DNA of 64,000 nt from Callorhinus ursinus (Eukaryota > Chordata > Mammalia > Carnivora > Otariidae): positions 5,288,822-5,352,821 of the forward strand of contig NW_020312775.1 in NCBI RefSeq assembly GCF_003265705.1. The letters run 5' to 3'. A program made the position numbers and the translations under genes. The notes beneath the pieces were generated by a model. The model was not told where the DNA came from and did not search any database. It saw only the letters and a list, made by a program, of their open reading frames with translations. Numbering within the stretch: position 1 is the stretch's first letter; each line of letters starts with the position of its first letter. Below are positions 34,480-46,270 of the stretch, in pieces.

Positions 34480-35850
34480 AAATATTAGTGACCCCAGGGT
34501 CCCCATGCTCTCATCTTTTTACTTTATATTTTCATCCTGTGTGATCCCCTGCCCTGACTTAATGACCATTAGTCTATGTGCTTATGTTTCTTGAATCTGT
34601 ATCTCCACTCCAGGCCTTTCCCCTGAGTTGTAGACTCATAAATCCAATTTCTTACCTCTTCCACAGGACCTCTAAATGAAGATGTTCCAACATGAACTCA
34701 CATCCAGTAAAATGAAAACTGGATTATCTGTTCCCTACATTGGTGGAAAGTATCACAACCCAATAATTCCATACAAGTAAGAAACCATCAAGTCATCTTT
34801 ATCCCTTCTCTTGCTAAGCCTACCCTGCAAAATTCTGACTCTATTTCTTTTTTTTTCTGCCTCCATTTCTACTGTCTTGTTTAGAACCTTCAACAATTAT
34901 TGCTGAGACCATTCATTCAGTAATCTATTTATTCTATAGCTATGAACTATACATGGCAATGTGAATGCAAAACTGCTTAAAGCACAACTTCTGTCTTGAA
35001 ATAAATACAACAATGTATAAAGGTATATGGAAATGCTGTGAATTTATTGTAGTCTTCTAAATTCATTTTTGTCTTATTTTCACTCTACTCCAGTTTCTTC
35101 TATACATTCATTACTGGGCATACCTTTCTAAAACATTATGATTTTAGGGGCACCTGGGTGGCTCAGTCGTTAAGCATCTGCCTTTGGCTCAGGTCATGAT
35201 CCCAGGGTCCTGGGATCAAACCTGGCATTGGGCTCCCTGCTCGGCGGGAAGCCTGCTTCTCCCTCTCCCACTCCCCCCTGCGTGTGTTCCCTCTCTCTCT
35301 CTGTCTCTCTCTCTGTCAAATAAATAAATAAAATCTTTAAAAAAATAAAAAATAAAACATTATGATTTTATTACTATTTTTTCACTACCTGTAGGGTAAA
35401 ATGTAAGTAATAAGCATGGCATTCAGAGTCTTTCAAAACCTGGCTGTAAATTAAAGGAATAGCCCCTAGGTATCCCAATGCTCCAGCCACACCACAATAT
35501 CACCATTCCTGGAAAAAGTCAGGAAATTCCAAGCCTGTATGTCTTTGCTGAAAGCTCTTTATATTCCACTCCTCAGCCTGAAAACATCTGGCAGGGCTAA
35601 AATATCATCTCTTCTGGGATGCTTTCTTGAACTCTTCCAGGCAGAATTAATTACACCTTCCTCTACAGCTTTTTGTTCCTACCTGGATGTACCTCTTAAT
35701 ACTACATTATGATTAATTTAGATATCCAGTTCCCCAATTACGTATGAGCTTCTTAAAGACATCAGCCATATCTTGACCACACTTGTATAACCAGAAAACA
35801 GTACCATTTTGGTAAATAAGAGGCATTGAAAAAAGAATGCTTGCTGATCT
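34480..35850 (+). mobile_element. L2 RT-to-3' fragment, split by a SINE
   Basis: Plus-strand L2. TATCTCCACTCCAGGCCTTT, GAGTTGTAGACTCATAAATC and CCAATTTCTTACCTCTTCCA align with the RT segment downstream of the catalytic box. After the SINE at 35147-35353 come GCATGGCATTCAGAGTCTTT, TGGTATCCCAATGCTCCAGC-like text, CTTTGCTGAAAGCTCTTTAT and GAGCTTCTTAAAGACATCAG, in L2 3' order. It ends near GAGGCATTG. Very old; no open frame. Confidence 0.75.
35147..35353 (+). mobile_element. SINEC inside L2
   Basis: Complete plus-strand copy, GGGGCACCTGGGTGGCTCAG to AATAAATAAAATCTTTAAAA. Perfect 17-bp TSD aaaacattatgatttta at 35130-35146 and 35354-35370. Confidence 0.97.
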
Positions 35851-36679
35851 GAATCAAAGTACTATATACTGACAAACTATAAAAATTATTAAAATTCTAT
35901 GTGTTAGAAATTAAAACACTCTAATTCAACAAATTCAAAGCCAGCTTTTCCATAGTTAATGAACGTTAACCCTTATATCCATAATTAAATTGCATTTAAG
36001 ATGCCATAGTCATTCATTGCTGAATATTACATTTAAAAATGGTAATTTTATAATTTATGTCTTCTATTTCTATTACTCGCATGAAACTTAACAGCTGGCA
36101 TATGTGTTTCCCTGGTAAAACCCATTACTGGTAGCAGATAACAACCAGGACAGATTTTCCTATGGCAAAATCTTAAGTGTCAAGTCACTTCACATGATAA
36201 ACACAGCCTCTGCCAGAGCTTCTCAATCCTGAAGCAACTTCATTCAGGCAACTTTCACTTAATGCCCTCAAATCCTGAGCTAAAAATCAGAAATCACACA
36301 TATATACTCAGAAATACACATGCATTTGTTATTAAGGGCCCGTTAGTAAGATAATGTTCTATGTAGACAGTATTGACTTTTGTCATGCCCCCAGCCTGTT
36401 TTTTAAATTTCATTTGTGAATGGGGATGGGGAGAACTCTGTGAAAGAAAGCGTGGAAACTGTAACTATTGACAGAACATAATTCTTCCCCATAAAATTAC
36501 CTTTTGAATCATTTTGATTCTTCAATATGTAGTTATAATAATTTCCCTGTTCAAAAATGAATCTTAGTAAGTTAAATCAGAAAAAGAATAGGCACTGTGA
36601 TTTCTGTATTCAAGTACCAATGTCTCATGTTTAAGAAACTGCAACCTATGTAAGAATATGAGATATTACATGTCCACAT
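35851..36679. other. Single-copy sequence
   Basis: Nothing recognised. Confidence 0.5.
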
Positions 36680-36691
36680 AAAAATGGATCA

Positions 36692-36903
36692 GCCAGGGGT
36701 ACCTGAGTGACTCAGATGGTTGAGCACCAACTCTTGGTTTCAGCTCAGGTCATGATCTCAGGGTGGTAGGATCAAGCCTCATATACGGCTCTGCACTCAG
36801 TGCAGAGTCTACTGAAGATTCTGTCTCTTCATCTCCATCTGCCCCTCCCCCCTCTTATGTGTGCTCTTGCTTTCTCTTTCTCTCAAATAAATAAATCTTT
36901 TAA
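36692..36903 (+). mobile_element. SINEC, diverged
   Basis: GGGTACCTGAGTGACTCAGA head, CAGCTCAGGTCATGATCTCA core, AAATAAATAAATCTTTTAAA tail. TSD aaaaatggatca at 36680-36691 and 36904-36915. More mutated than most copies. Confidence 0.93.
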
Positions 36904-36915
36904 AAAAATGGATCA

Positions 36916-37559
36916 CCTGAACTTGTTTCTGAAAACATGGTAAAAGATATACTCTGACAGCCCCCACCCCAAAAGATCCAAAATGATGACTATTTTTTGA
37001 ATAATTTATAATGCATATATAGTCTGGCAAGCAAATTAAGGAAAATGGGAAGGCCAAAAATCTCAGAGAGGTGAACATCAGTGGAGTCAGCATTGACTTC
37101 GAGTGAATATGCTAAAACCAAATGAAACTGACCATCAGTTTCCAAGGCATCAAGTATGAAGGAATGGAAACCAAGTTGGTGTCGATCATAATGGAAAGAG
37201 GAAGAGAAAACTGCCCTACTAATTCCACAGAACTACAACTCAGTTTAACAGTAAATTAGAAATAAACTTTTTCATCTCTCAAAGGGCCTAAGAAGAAAAC
37301 TGTCCATGCCAAACCTTGGTGCTAAATGAGAAGGTAAAAATATTCTCCAAAAATTCCTACTCAAAAGCCAGTCCTCATACAGCCTGAATTCACACTCCCT
37401 CAAGAGTATTAAAAACCAAAACCAAAATCAAACAAAAAAACTTAACCCAAATTTTGACATTATCCTAGGTTGGTAGCAATCTAGCAAACACAAACATGAA
37501 TCTCTTCTGAAGGATATTAACCATCACAAGAGGCCTTAAAATATCCCCACAGAAAAATG
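36916..37559. other. Unassigned sequence
   Basis: Possibly the 5' part of the old L1/HAL1-like element that follows, but too diverged to say. Confidence 0.4.
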
Positions 37560-38166
37560 TACAAGAAACAAAAAGCATGTTTAATATGTTTAAAGAAATA
37601 AAGTAGATTAAAATTATGAGATCAAGATATTATTAAAATGACTAAGCAGATCAGAAAAAGAAGAAAATTTCTTGAAATTAAAAAAATAATAAAATTTAAA
37701 ATCTCAATGGAGTGGTTTTAGCAACAGATGAAACACAGCTTAAGAGAGATATTCATGAACTAGAAGATACAGCTGAAGGAATTTTCCAGAATGTATCTCT
37801 AAGTGATTAGAGATCAATAGATGGAAAATATGAAAGAGGTTAAGAGAAATGTAGCATAGAGTAACAAAGTACAATTTCTAATAATCCAATTTCCAGAAGG
37901 TAAGAAAAGGGAGAATGGGACAGAGGCAATATTTAAGAATATAATGGCTGATAATTTTCCAGTATTCCAGAAGTACACAAATACACAGACTGAGGAAACT
38001 CAAAAAATTCCAAGTAGGATAAATAAAAAGAAATCAACACTTATATACAGTGATACAAACTCTTTAACACCAAAGGTAAATAGATGATCTTAAGATCAAA
38101 TATACAAAAAAAGGATATTACCTTAAAAAGAAGAAATACAGAGTGAGAGCTAACTTATCAACAACA

Positions 38167-38368
38167 GGGGGCGCCTGGGTGGCTCAGTCGTTAAGCGTCT
38201 GCCTTCGGCTCAGGTCATGATCTCAGGGTCCTGGCATTGAGCCCCACATCAGGGCTCCCTGATCGGCAGGGAAGCCTGCTTCTCCCTCTCTCACTCCCCC
38301 TGCTTGTGTTCCCTCTCTTGCTGTGTCTTTCTCTGTCAAATAAATAAATAAAATCTTTTTTAAAAAAA
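38167..38368 (+). mobile_element. SINEC without visible TSD
   Basis: Complete copy from GGGGCGCCTGGGTGGCTCAG to AAATAAATAAAATCTTTTTT. The flanks (acttatcaacaacag and ggggaatgctatc) share no direct repeat. By comparison with the expected ORF1 sequence, about 18 bases of the host element are missing at the junction. Confidence 0.94.
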
Positions 38369-38480
38369 TTGGGGAATGCTATCTTCAATGTATGGGGAGA
38401 AAATAATAGCCTAGAATGTCCAAAAAATATTATTCAAAGAGAGATAAAAATAAAGGTATTTTCAAAAACAAAGAAATGAG

Positions 38481-38676
38481 AGGTACCTGGGTGGCTCAGC
38501 TGGTTGAGCCTTAGGCTCCTGATTTCAGCTCAGGTCATGATCTCAGGGTCCTGGGATCCAGCCCCAATTTGGGTTCTGAGATTAGCAGGGAGTCTGTTTG
38601 AGGATTCTCTCCTTCTCCTTCTATCCCTCTCTCAGCTCATGCTCCCCCCCAAAATAAATAAATCTTAAAAAAAAAA
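38481..38676 (+). mobile_element. SINEC, diverged
   Basis: AGGTACCTGGGTGGCTCAGC head, CAGCTCAGGTCATGATCTCA core, AAAATAAATAAATCTTAAAA tail. Any TSD is not clear (aaagaaatgag against aaaaggagcaagag). Confidence 0.92.
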
Positions 38677-38790
38677 GGAGCAAGAGACCCTCACTACAAG
38701 AAATTTTAACAGACATACTTAAACAAAGAAAAATGATCCCAGAAAAAAGGTTGAAAATATATGATGCCATGTTGAGCAAAGAAAGCGGTA

Positions 38791-39199
38791 AATATGTGGG
38801 CAAATCTAAACAAATAATGACTTCATAAAACAAGTGCAACAATACTAGTTTTGCTAATCATGTGCAGATCCTATGACGCAGCAATTTAATTCCAAGGGAT
38901 ATACTTTCAAAGAATTTTTGCACAAGACTAGACTAGCATTTCAAAACCAACTGGGTATTTCCTCCTCAATGCTGATTAACGAGCAAACCAAGCTTATGGT
39001 TTCTCAAATCCATTCATTATCTTCCTCTGGGTCTGTTCTACCTCTTTCTTTCCCTATCCTAGTTATTCTGTTAAAAGTATCACCATTTTTCCAGTAATAT
39101 AGTCTTAAAATTCTAGTCATACTTACCTCTTCCCTATACCCTATTACACAACAATATAAAGTTCCCTAGTCCAGAGATTCTAATGTAAAGGCAGGTACC
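38791..39199. other. Single-copy sequence
   Basis: Nothing firm; a 74-codon frame at 38873-39097 shows no known motif. Confidence 0.45.
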
Positions 39200-39795
39200 A
39201 TTCTTATTCAGGCCCTCAGGACCCCTCACTAAACTTCCTTAAAAACTTTCCTCATGTTAGTCTTCTAAGATCCCTTAGGCTTCCAAATTTTGCTTGAACT
39301 CCAATCTGCATTTCTAAATTAAGTATTTAAAGGTCCTCATAATCCAGTTCAAACATCTCTGATACTATTTTCTGCCATTTCCTCTGAAGGTAACCTCCTC
39401 CTGCTATTGTATGGGGAGAATGACATTACAAGCTCCAAGTTTTCCAATATACAATTGGTTCTGATGAAAACATCTTGCCCTCCCTCCATCTACATTGTTA
39501 AAGGCCTGAATTTCACCCATCCTTTAAAATCGAGCTAAATTACTCCACTTTCATGATGTCTTCCACTATCTCCCTAACCTCCCCTTCCTTTATACCCTTA
39601 AAACCAGCACCACTTCATCTCAATCTCACCTACAAGACTTTTACTCATTAGTTAGTTGTGTGCATGTCTTATTCTTGAACATTAAGGTCCTAGATATAAG
39701 GGTCCAAGTCTAATTTAATCATCTCTGTAGATCTCAAAATACTTAGCAAAGTAGCCTTCATGTAGCTCAATAAATATTGTTTGAATTAACAAATA
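39200..39795 (+). mobile_element. L2 3' fragment
   Basis: CATCCTTTAAAATCGAGCTA, AATTACTCCACTTTCATGAT and GTCTTCCACTATCTCCCTAA, then GTGTGCATGTCTTATTCTTG and CATGTAGCTCAATAAATATT with GTTTGAATTAAC, follow the L2 3' end order. Confidence 0.75.
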
Positions 39796-39837
39796 AATTG
39801 GCTTTAACAAGTACTGAAGGCCTATAAACTGACCATG

Positions 39838-40244
39838 GGCATTTAAAATGCCCAGTTTGTCAGCTTTTATTTTTTAAGATATATTTATTCATTTTTAGAG
39901 AGAGAGAGAGAGAGAATGCACACTCGTGTGTGAGCGGGGCAGGGCCAGAGGGAGAGAAGACCCATGAGATCATGACCTGAGCCAAAACCAAGAGTCAGAC
40001 GCTTAACTGAGCCACCTGGACACCCCTGTCAGCTTTTATTTTAACCAAAGAAGCTAATGAGGTAAATGATAAAAAATCAGGTTGGTGCAAGTTTTTCAAA
40101 GGCTATCTCATCTCAGTCGAAATGGGGAAAAATGGTACTTCTTTAACTCGGATCAGTGATGATGATTTTGCTATAGAAATAAGTGATGGAAATGGGGCTG
40201 ACTGCAGTTTTCATGTTCCTTCTTGTAGGTAAACTATTGGCTAA
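39838..40244 (+). other. Open frame interrupted by a SINE; doubtful exon-like segment
   Basis: If the SINE and one TSD copy are removed, about 76 codons stay open from after a TGA at about 39830 to a stop TAA that overlaps a donor-like TAGGTAAAC near 40230. It includes SLTRISDDDFAIEISDGNGA. I know no protein like it. The SINE would destroy it, and a frame of this length is not rare by chance. Listed only so it can be checked. Confidence 0.15.
39875..40026 (-). mobile_element. SINEC, internally shortened
   Basis: Minus strand. AAGATATATTTATTCATTTT tail, GA repeat, then directly GAGATCATGACCTGAGCCAA and head CTGAGCCACCTGGACACCCC. About 45 bases around the GCTCCCTGCTC block are missing. TSD tgtcagcttttatttt at 39858-39873 and 40027-40042. 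Confidence 0.94.
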
Positions 40245-40627
40245 TTATTGAAATCCTTCATTATCCTTAAAAATATATTCAGCTACTTAATAAGAATGCC
40301 CATCTAATTTGAAGGTTATGGTAGGTATACCCCCTAAGCCATTAAAATGTCTTTGGAGGGCAGGGGACCAAAAATCAGGAAACAAAGCAGTTATATACCA
40401 CTAAGACAATTATAAACCACCAAGATGCAAAGATATAGACATTATCTGAAATGTTAGACACAGAATATATATCTGTGTCCCCAGATATATTTGGGAATAC
40501 TTCAAATTCCAGATTTTGCAAGCATCTGCTAAACATACCCCCCAAATCCACCAAGCCAGCAGCTGTGTGATCTATTCACATTTTCCCAATACCACCTGGA
40601 AAAATGCAAATTGTACAGCTCTGTTCA

Positions 40628-40628
<1 letters not shown>
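40043..40628. other. Single-copy sequence
   Basis: No recognised repeat. Confidence 0.45.
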
Positions 40629-40675
<47 letters not shown>

Positions 40676-40676
40676 A
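40629..40676. repeat. (TAAA)12 microsatellite
   Basis: Twelve perfect TAAA units, with no SINE body attached; probably a variable-length locus. Confidence 0.95.
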
Positions 40677-42829
40677 AGTCTCGGTTGAATTTCTGCCCTC
40701 CCTGTATCATAAAAGTTAACAACCCTGCCAAGGGAGATTGTGCAATTAAGAATTAAAACTTAATGACTTAAATATTCTAAACTGTCTTTGATATCACCTT
40801 AATTATATGATAGATGGCCAGAAAGGGAGAAATGTGTTTTGCTATAGAAATTTAAAGTCTCTTTAAATCAATAATAAAAATGAGAATGAAAGTATATTTA
40901 ACATTCATATTGCTCTAGGTAAACATAAAATCAGAAACTAAATATAGTGTTTTAAGAATTTATGAAAACTGATACTTTAAAATACGCATTCTATAAACCT
41001 ACAAACCATGTTACCTCTTTCACACCATGATTGTAAATTCAAAACACAATATGCAAACATAAACTGCTTTAAATCCAGCAAGTAACATTACTGAGATTAA
41101 TGAATGCACAGGTAACCACTGAGACAGTGTAAAAAATAAAACAGAAATAAATGCCAAGTTTTCCAAACATGAGACAAATCAAAGGAAAACGGACTACAAA
41201 AATATTGTAAATCAGATGGACATATTAAATAGGATCCTGAGGCAATGATCTAGTTTAATGTAACACTCAAAGAGCATAACAAAGTTCTTCTGTTCCCTTA
41301 AGCTAAGTGAACATCTTCGTATGGTTTTACAAAACTGACACATTTGAATAAAGTTCAATAATAACTCCAGTTTCAATGCTAGTAAGAGTATTTCCTTCCC
41401 AGAGAGGGGGGAAAAAAATCCTTTCTTGTATGTTGTTGATGACTCATATAGATTGGGTCAATCTAAAAGAAATTCTTTGGATATACTCTCATAATAATGG
41501 TACTACTACTTAATGAACCAAGTGAGAATACATGATTATTCATAAAACAAGAGGCAATAAAAGGAAAAGATGAATCAAAAAGAAGCACTGGTTAAAAAAA
41601 AAAAAAAAACCCAGTTTGGACATGTCAAGAAAATGTTACAAAAAGTAAGCATTTGATTATCACTGTCAGGGTAGATGGGGAAACGGTATACCATCAACAC
41701 CAAGATATGTTTTAGAGGAAACTTAATAGTCAATAATATGGGATTTTAGGGAAAAAAATATTTTGAGAGAAAAAGAGATAAAGTTTCTCTGCTTTCACTA
41801 CCAGATACGGCACTGATAATATCATCATGTTATTATATACCTTAAGTTCTGACCTCATGCCTTAGCAACCTATTAAGTAATGCATCTGATAAGCTGCTTT
41901 AATGCAGTTTGGTAGTGAGGAAGCAAACTCTATTACCAGCTTCACTGGAAAAACCAATATTTCAAACAACTTAAGAAATAGAGAGCGCCTTGCATTTTAT
42001 AAGTATGCAACTAATGTGTAATAGAAAGTATCTAAGTGTGTTAACTAGGTTTCCATTGCCAAACTTCAGTGGATCCTGATTTCTAGAAAGGTCAGTTAAT
42101 CAAAGGTGAAGCAATGCAAGAGTGATGGAAAATAATTTAGATTCTCAGGAGGTGGATAGGAATTAAATAGTGTGATTTCAGAAAATAAAATAGAACACTG
42201 AATGTAAAAGATTTGAATTGAATTTTGAATTGAATTAATTTATTGAATATGCAGGAGTTTGCTTCATCAAATTTTATTTCCTAACTACAAAAAAATACAT
42301 GTTCAAAAAAATCAAAGAACTATTTATACATAGAGAAAACTATGAAAACCCACAATCTGAGAGGTTTTTGAAGTTGAAAGTATAAATTCAAAAACAGTTT
42401 TACCCATTTATAGTACTCCAGAGTGGATTATAACAGCTATTGTTTAACGGCAACTTTTTGAAGTAGAAACAGTTTGTTTTTTTACTAAAATCTTTTGTCT
42501 AATTGTTTTAATTTTAATTTATTGTTTTATTAATTAAGTTACCAAAGCAACTCAAATGGAGTATTAATATATGACCATTACATAAGTTAATAGTATTTTC
42601 TTTGTTAGAGCAGGTATTTGCTATTTTACCACTTTACACACTATTATTTTTGAAAATTAAATTATAATTAGGCTACAACATATGGGTTAGAAATGATTTC
42701 ATACCTCTATCACAAAACTGACACTTATAAAAGTGAAATCCCATTACATGGCTAAAAATGTCATATCCTTATCATATTTTTCATGTGTTGCACTCTGTTA
42801 ATTTCCAAGTAACTTGTCTTTTCTTCTAT
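40677..42829. other. Single-copy AT-rich sequence
   Basis: About 2.1 kb with no repeat, RNA gene or exon that I can support. An A-run lies at about 41594-41610 without matching TSDs. Confidence 0.5.
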
Positions 42830-44045
42830 TTCAGTAACAAGGAACACACACCCACCATCAAGATATTGGTGTGTCATAAAATGCCCCATTTAAGGAACCA
42901 AGTTTCTTAGAGAAATAGATGATTCCAGGGCTATGGAAGGGTAGGTATAAGATGAAATCAAAGTATTTTTATATCAGAAAGTAAGGTAGTGCTAAAAAGA
43001 AAAGGCAGGGGTATGCCACAAGGATAGCTAGAGGGATCTCTCTCTGATGAAATTTGGGGAAAAAATGAGCAGTGAAGTAATTCAGTAATGAACTATAAAC
43101 CACTGTGCAATAGGAATTTATAAGCCCATTCTGATAAATCAATCAATAAATAGATCAATGGATTAATCAATCAATAGATGAGAAATGAGGGGTCTTGTTT
43201 ACAGCAGAATACTGAGTGCTAACTGTGTGGAGTACAAAATTTGGAAAATCATTTTGCAACCATTATGGTAAATATTGGATAACCTATGGGAACATTTTGA
43301 CAAGAAGCAGGATATTTGCATGGCTTTAAAGTGTCTCCATACAGACCGCTTATTAATTTCAAGTAAAAATAGTAATTACACACTGAAAAATTGTATAACA
43401 CTTTGACCAAGTGGGATGCCTGGGTGGCTCAGTCAGTTAAGCATCTGCCTTCGGCTCAGGTCGTGATCCCAGGGTGCTGGGATCAAGTCCCACATCAGGC
43501 TGCCTGCTCCGCAGGGAGTCTGCTTCTCCCTCTCCCCTCCCCCACTTGTGTATGCAGTCTCTCTCTCTCTCTCTCAAATAAAATCTTTAAAAAAAATACT
43601 TTGACCAAGTGATCTAAATTAACATCACCAATGACAGGCAGACAGATATTGTGTTCCTCCAGATATGATAACTAACTCAGTATCAACTATCTATAATTAT
43701 AGCCAAGAATGCATATCTTGATTCTAATCATGAAGAAACACTAGACATACACAAGATAGAAACATTCCATTACAGAAAAAGAGATTTATGTTGTTTAAAA
43801 CTAGGCTGTGGAAATGTTCTAGATTAAAGGAGGTTGAAGAAGAAATGGAGCCAGTGGCAAAGATACAGTGGAAGGGTGAGGCAAAGTGAAACAGCAAAAG
43901 AGAAACACTGTGGGGGGAGGGGGGTAATGGTATCAAGGGTTGTTGAATCTGGGTAAAAATATATATAAAAGTGTTCTTTGTAGTACTCTTATTCTTGTAA
44001 TTTCTAAAAGTTTGAAATGATTTCCAAATAAAAACCTAAAATACA
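42830..44045 (+). mobile_element. Old L1 (L1ME-like) 3'UTR
   Basis: TATGCCACAAGGATAGCTAG, AGGGATCTCTCTCTGATGAA, ATTTGGGGAAAAAATGAGCA, AATTAACATCACCAATGACA, TATTGTGTTCCTCCAGATAT, TCATGAAGAAACACTAGACA, GGCTGTGGAAATGTTCTAGA and finally TTCTAAAAGTTTGAAATGAT, TTCCAAATAAAA follow the long L1ME-type 3'UTR. Interrupted by the SINE at 43414-43597. Confidence 0.78.
43414..43597 (+). mobile_element. SINEC inside old L1
   Basis: GGATGCCTGGGTGGCTCAGT head to CAAATAAAATCTTTAAAAAA tail. Perfect 14-bp TSD actttgaccaagtg at 43400-43413 and 43598-43611. Confidence 0.96.
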
Positions 44046-44667
44046 ATCCATAATTTCTTTGTGTTTGTTATTTTACTGTTATTATATTTTCCTGGACTTA
44101 CTTGAAAGCAAATTATTTCAATGTCTATTTACATGGTATTACAGAATAAAAGGAAAATAAGAGCACTAAATCATACCATCACTAACAGCTTGGATTCCTA
44201 TATCAAGGGGATACAAATATACATGGCATATATTTTTGTCTACACTAAAAGCTAAAATACAATTTTCATAGAAATATTTCAAATTTATTTTTTTAGAATC
44301 ATACAACAGAATCAGAGAATCCTTTAAAAATATCTTAATACAACCTCCTCATTTATCTGTGCATGGAACTAAGGTCATATGGTTACAGAGAACCAAGACT
44401 AAAACACCAGGGCTACTCAATAAGTAACAATAAGCCTTGTTACCTTCCAAAATATACTTGGCTAGCATGAAAAATCTGAAATATTTCAAGTAAATCCTTT
44501 ATATACCATTCCTATGAAACAGAGGAAAGCATATTTTATCTCCAAAACTGTTTAACTGCTATATATTTGAACTATTTATTTTAAAAATAGTTTGTGATTA
44601 TATACTTTCTTAAAACATTTTTTTTGATAAACCTAATTGATGAATCTAACCTTGGAAAATTTATTAG
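44046..44667. other. Single-copy sequence
   Basis: Possibly a MIR trace at 44340-44430, too weak to call. Confidence 0.4.
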
Positions 44668-45679
44668 AGAATGGCAGAGTAGGAGGACCCTAAGCTCGCC
44701 TCCTTCCATGGATAAAACTAGGTAACAGTCACATGAGAGTAAATAACCCAAAAAACAACCCAAAGACTGGCAGAACAAACTCCACAACTAAATGTAGAAA
44801 AGAAGCCACATCAAAGAGAGTAAGAAGGGTGGAGATAAGGTGAGGAGATAAATGGGCCATGCAAGAGAGGGAGCCATGAGTGAGGAGAGGGGAGAGAAAC
44901 AGACCCCCACACCAGGGAGCCTGTACAGGGAAGAAATCCCCATAGCATTAGCCTCTGAAAAGCAGAGGGGCCGAATTTCATGAGTACTAAAGATCAGCAG
45001 GACATAAAGCCCACAAAATTAAAAATTGGCAGGCTAGACTATGGGAGAGACCAAGAGAGCCCATAAAGAGACAGAACAACAGCCCAAGAAGTTAGAGCAT
45101 GCAAACAACAGTTTGAAAAAAGCCTGGGGCATACTGGAGGCACAGTTTTTTACCAACCACAAAGCCTGTCACAGAGGGACCAATTTCACTGGGAGACACC
45201 TCCAGGAATAAAGAAGCTGACAGGTACCATATCCCTCAAGTGCATAAACACACAACCACCTGCAGGAATCCACAGCACCAGCACTCACTACCTAACTTGA
45301 AAACACCATGACCTGCTCCCTCCAGCTGGGCCTACCTCAGCACTGCAGATACCTTCTCAGAAGACCTGCACAATCCCATCAACACTATATCTCCCAACTG
45401 TGCACATTGAGTTGAGGGGCCTCGGTTCCAGTGGCAGCCAGTCATTTCCAGGGAAGGATGTGCGTGCAGCTTGATAAAACTGTGTGCCCATTCCATGTGG
45501 ACTTCATAGAGTGGCCCGAACAGGCCCCGGTATCATCTGCAGAAGCACGTCCCATCAGGGAAAGGACAAAAACACTACCTAGTTGAAAATGTATACCCCC
45601 CCCCAACTACTTTCAAGAGCAAAAGGCATAGCTGACCTTCTTAATACACAGAAACAGACACAAAGAGTTAGACAAAATG

Positions 45680-46260
45680 AAGAGACAGGGAAATATGTCC
45701 CAAGTGAAAGAACAGGAGAAAACTACAACAAGAGACCTAAGTGAAACAAATAAATAATATGCCTGATACAGAATTTAACGTCATGATCATAAGGATACTC
45801 ATGAGACATGAGAAAAGAGTGAAGGATGTCAGTGAGACCCTTAACACAGAGACAAAAAACAATCAGAGATGAAGAACACAGTAAATTAATTTAAAAATTT
45901 ACTAGATGGAATAAACAACAGATCATAGGAAGCAATAGAATGAATTAGCAACCAGGAGTACAGTGTGATGGAAAGTAATCAAGCTGAGCAGGTAAGAGAA
46001 AAAAATTATGCAAAATGAGAAGAGATGTAGAGAATTCAGCAACTCCATCAAGTGTAATAGTATTTGCATTACAGGGATTCTAAAAGAAGACTAGAGAGAA
46101 AAAGGGAAAGAAAATTTATCTGAAGAAATAATAGGTGAAAATATCCGGAATCTGGGGAAAGAAACAGATATCCACATCCAGGAAGCACAGAGATCCCCTA
46201 AAAAAAAATCAATCCATGAAGGTCCAAACTGATACATATAGTAATTAAAATGGCAAAAAT
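45680..46260 (+). pseudogene. L1 ORF1 N-terminal and middle remnant (copy D)
   Basis: Recognisable from ATGTCCCAAGTGAAAGAACA (about 45697) through AGGAAGCACAGAGATCCCCT to TTAAAATGGCAAAAAT, with stops throughout. The C-terminal domain was removed by the deletion. Confidence 0.8.
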
Positions 46261-46270
46261 TATTGATAAA

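Larger units (their letters stand above)
37560..38790 (+). mobile_element. Old L1/HAL1-like ORF1 region with two SINEs
   Basis: Plus-strand decayed ORF1. CAGAAGGTAAGAAAAGGGAG, AATGGGACAGAGGCAATATT, GGCTGATAATTTTCCAGTAT, GGATAAATAAAAAGAAATCA, then ATGCTATCTTCAATGTATGG, TTTTCAAAAACAAAGAAATG and CCCTCACTACAAGAAATTTT to AAAAATGATCCCAGAAAAAA. This is the ORF1 RRM and C-terminal order of HAL1 or old L1M. SINEs at 38167 and 38481 split it. No ORF2 follows, which favours HAL1, but I cannot exclude a truncated L1. Confidence 0.7.

Noticed and set aside
40070..40110. MADE1/mariner-like terminal text (caggttggtgcaa)
   Set aside because: The match stops after about 13 bases and there is no inverted partner.
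41594..41610. Poly-A run as a retrocopy tail
   Set aside because: The sequence after the A-run (cccagtttggac) is not repeated upstream within a few hundred bases.
44340..44430. Possible MIR trace
   Set aside because: Only short scattered matches to the MIR order; not enough to call.
45590..45606. C-run as a regulatory element
   Set aside because: Nine C in an L1 5'UTR; no supporting context.
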